Source of the DNA: Pseudomonas purpurea
Lineage (GTDB): Bacteria; Pseudomonadota; Gammaproteobacteria; Pseudomonadales; Pseudomonadaceae
Assembly (NCBI RefSeq): GCF_039908635.1
Contig: NZ_CP150918.1
Location: forward strand, 1,798,001 to 1,862,000
Direction: 5' to 3'
DNA: 64,000 nt
Under the pieces are notes generated by a model. It made no database searches and had not been told where the DNA came from. It saw nothing but the letters and a program-made list of their open reading frames with translations. A program made the translations under genes and the position numbers. Below, piece by piece: positions 63,383-64,000 of this stretch. Positions within the stretch are counted from its first letter, which is position 1, and the number at the start of each line of letters is the position of its first letter.

Positions 63383-63786
63383 TGCAATATCCAATCTGTA
63401 TCGAGTGGGGCGACGAGAACACCGCTATCGGTATTCAGATCCCCGATATCCCGGGTGCTGTCACCGCAGGCGATACTTTTGAAGACGCGTACAACGCGGC
63501 GGTCGAAGTTGCCCACATCATGCTGCAAGAGATCGTGGCAAGCGAGGAGGACATTCCGATGCCGACCTCGACGGCGGCGCATCGCAGTAACCCAGAGTTC
63601 CTCGATATGGGGTGGGGGATGCTGGAACTCGACATCGCGCCCTATCTCGGTAAAACCGAGAAGGTCAACGTGACGTTGCCAGGCTACGTGATCCAGCGCA
63701 TCGACCGGTATGTCCGTGAGCACAACGTCAAAAGCCGTTCATCGTTTCTGGCGGATGCTGCGCTGGAGAAACTGGTTCGGCGTTGA
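63382..63786 (+). CDS. hicB: HicB-type antitoxin
   Basis: 134 residues. The N-terminal partial RNase-H-like HicB domain (YPICIEWGDENTAIGIQIPDIPGAVTAGDTFEDAYNAAVEVAHIMLQEIV) neutralises HicA. The C-terminal ribbon-helix-helix DNA-binding tail (KVNVTLPGYVIQRIDRYVREHNVKSRSSFLADAALEKL) would autorepress the operon. Gene order toxin first, as usual for hicAB. Confidence 0.93.
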   Translation: MQYPICIEWGDENTAIGIQIPDIPGAVTAGDTFEDAYNAAVEVAHIMLQEIVASEEDIPMPTSTAAHRSNPEFLDMGWGMLELDIAPYLGKTEKVNVTLPGYVIQRIDRYVREHNVKSRSSFLADAALEKLVRR

Positions 63787-63930
63787 AGGCTACGCGTATT
63801 GGGCGCACTCATCGCGTTCGATGCCGAATTCACTGACATGCAGCCCGACAGCACGCCTATGCTTTGCGTACGTTGTGGAGTGGGTGCGCCCTCAGCACCT
63901 CTGAACCGTCCCTTATCGGAAGCCGATCCC

Positions 63931-64000
63931 ATGAATGTGAGTGTCAGTCGTCTGTTACGTGGCCTGTGCGCCATCACACTGGGCAGCCTGATGGTGGCTG
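63931..64000 (+). CDS. Start of an unidentified gene with signal-peptide-like N-terminus (3' end outside window)
   Basis: ATG 63931 opens a frame reading MNVSVSRLLRGLCAITLGSL and on to the window edge (23 codons). A basic start followed by a hydrophobic run suggests an exported protein. Family cannot be told. The 144 bases upstream contain the pair GGGCGCAC (63801-63808) / GTGCGCCC (63884-63891), of unknown meaning. Confidence 0.5.
   Translation, partial: MNVSVSRLLRGLCAITLGSLMVA

Noticed and set aside
63801..63891. GGGCGCAC/GTGCGCCC pair as a terminator for hicAB
   Set aside because: Arms are only 8 bp, 75 bases apart, with no T run.

Overview
The window is a chromosomal segment of a Pseudomonas of the P. 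fluorescens group. This is inferred from the GC-rich coding, the gene order of the polar-flagellum regulon (fleQ-fleSR-fliEFGHIJ-...-flhA-flhF-fleN-fliA-cheYZAB), GG-N10-GC sigma-54 promoters before flagellar operons, and dispersed palindromic repeats of a kind typical for that group. Almost everything reads on the + strand; only the fliK-like/flhB-like pair at 53.4-55.3 kb is on the - strand. No tRNA, rRNA, CRISPR array, insertion sequence or prophage was seen.

1-14.8 kb: a flagellin-glycosylation island. It opens inside a CDP-glucose 4,6-dehydratase. Then follow an RmlC-type epimerase, a zinc-finger C-methyltransferase, a DegT-type sugar aminotransferase, a PglD-type acyltransferase, a CmcI-type methyltransferase/hydroxylase and a 977-residue double glycosyltransferase, mostly joined by 4-base overlaps. 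Next comes a partial CMP-pseudaminic acid pathway: pseC, pseF, pseG (interrupted by a frameshift near 10,040) and pseI. No pseB or pseH is visible. A ketoacyl-ACP synthase III, a Maf-type flagellin glycosyltransferase and an unknown 89-residue gene lead into fliC. Likely product: a flagellin glycan built from an unusual branched or amino deoxysugar and a nonulosonic acid.

15-44 kb: flagellar filament and basal body. fliC (281 aa, sigma-28 promoter), flaG, fliD, fliS, fliT; the regulators fleQ, fleS, fleR; the MS-ring, switch and export-ATPase genes fliEFGHIJ; an anti-anti-sigma/phosphatase/phosphotransfer module (hsbA-hsbR-hptB); fliK; fliLMNOPQR-flhB; flhA-flhF-fleN-fliA. Candidate sigma-54 promoters lie upstream of fleSR, fliE, fliK, fliL and flhA, which fits the FleQ/FleR hierarchy.

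44-55 kb: chemotaxis and motor genes cheY, cheZ, cheA (with four internal EFE-LLD-LHGKG repeats), cheB, motC, motD, parC, parP, cheW and a DUF2802 gene. They supply signalling, the second stator and polar placement of the chemoreceptor array. A REPIN separates this block from an opposing pair coding for a second FliK-like protein and a stand-alone FlhB C-terminal domain.

55.4-62.4 kb: a complete System I cytochrome c maturation operon, ccmABCDEFGHI, including a 58-codon ccmD, followed by a small lipoprotein gene. 62.8-63.0 kb is a 174-bp nested palindromic element. Then come a hicAB toxin-antitoxin pair and the first codons of a gene with a signal-peptide-like start running off the end.
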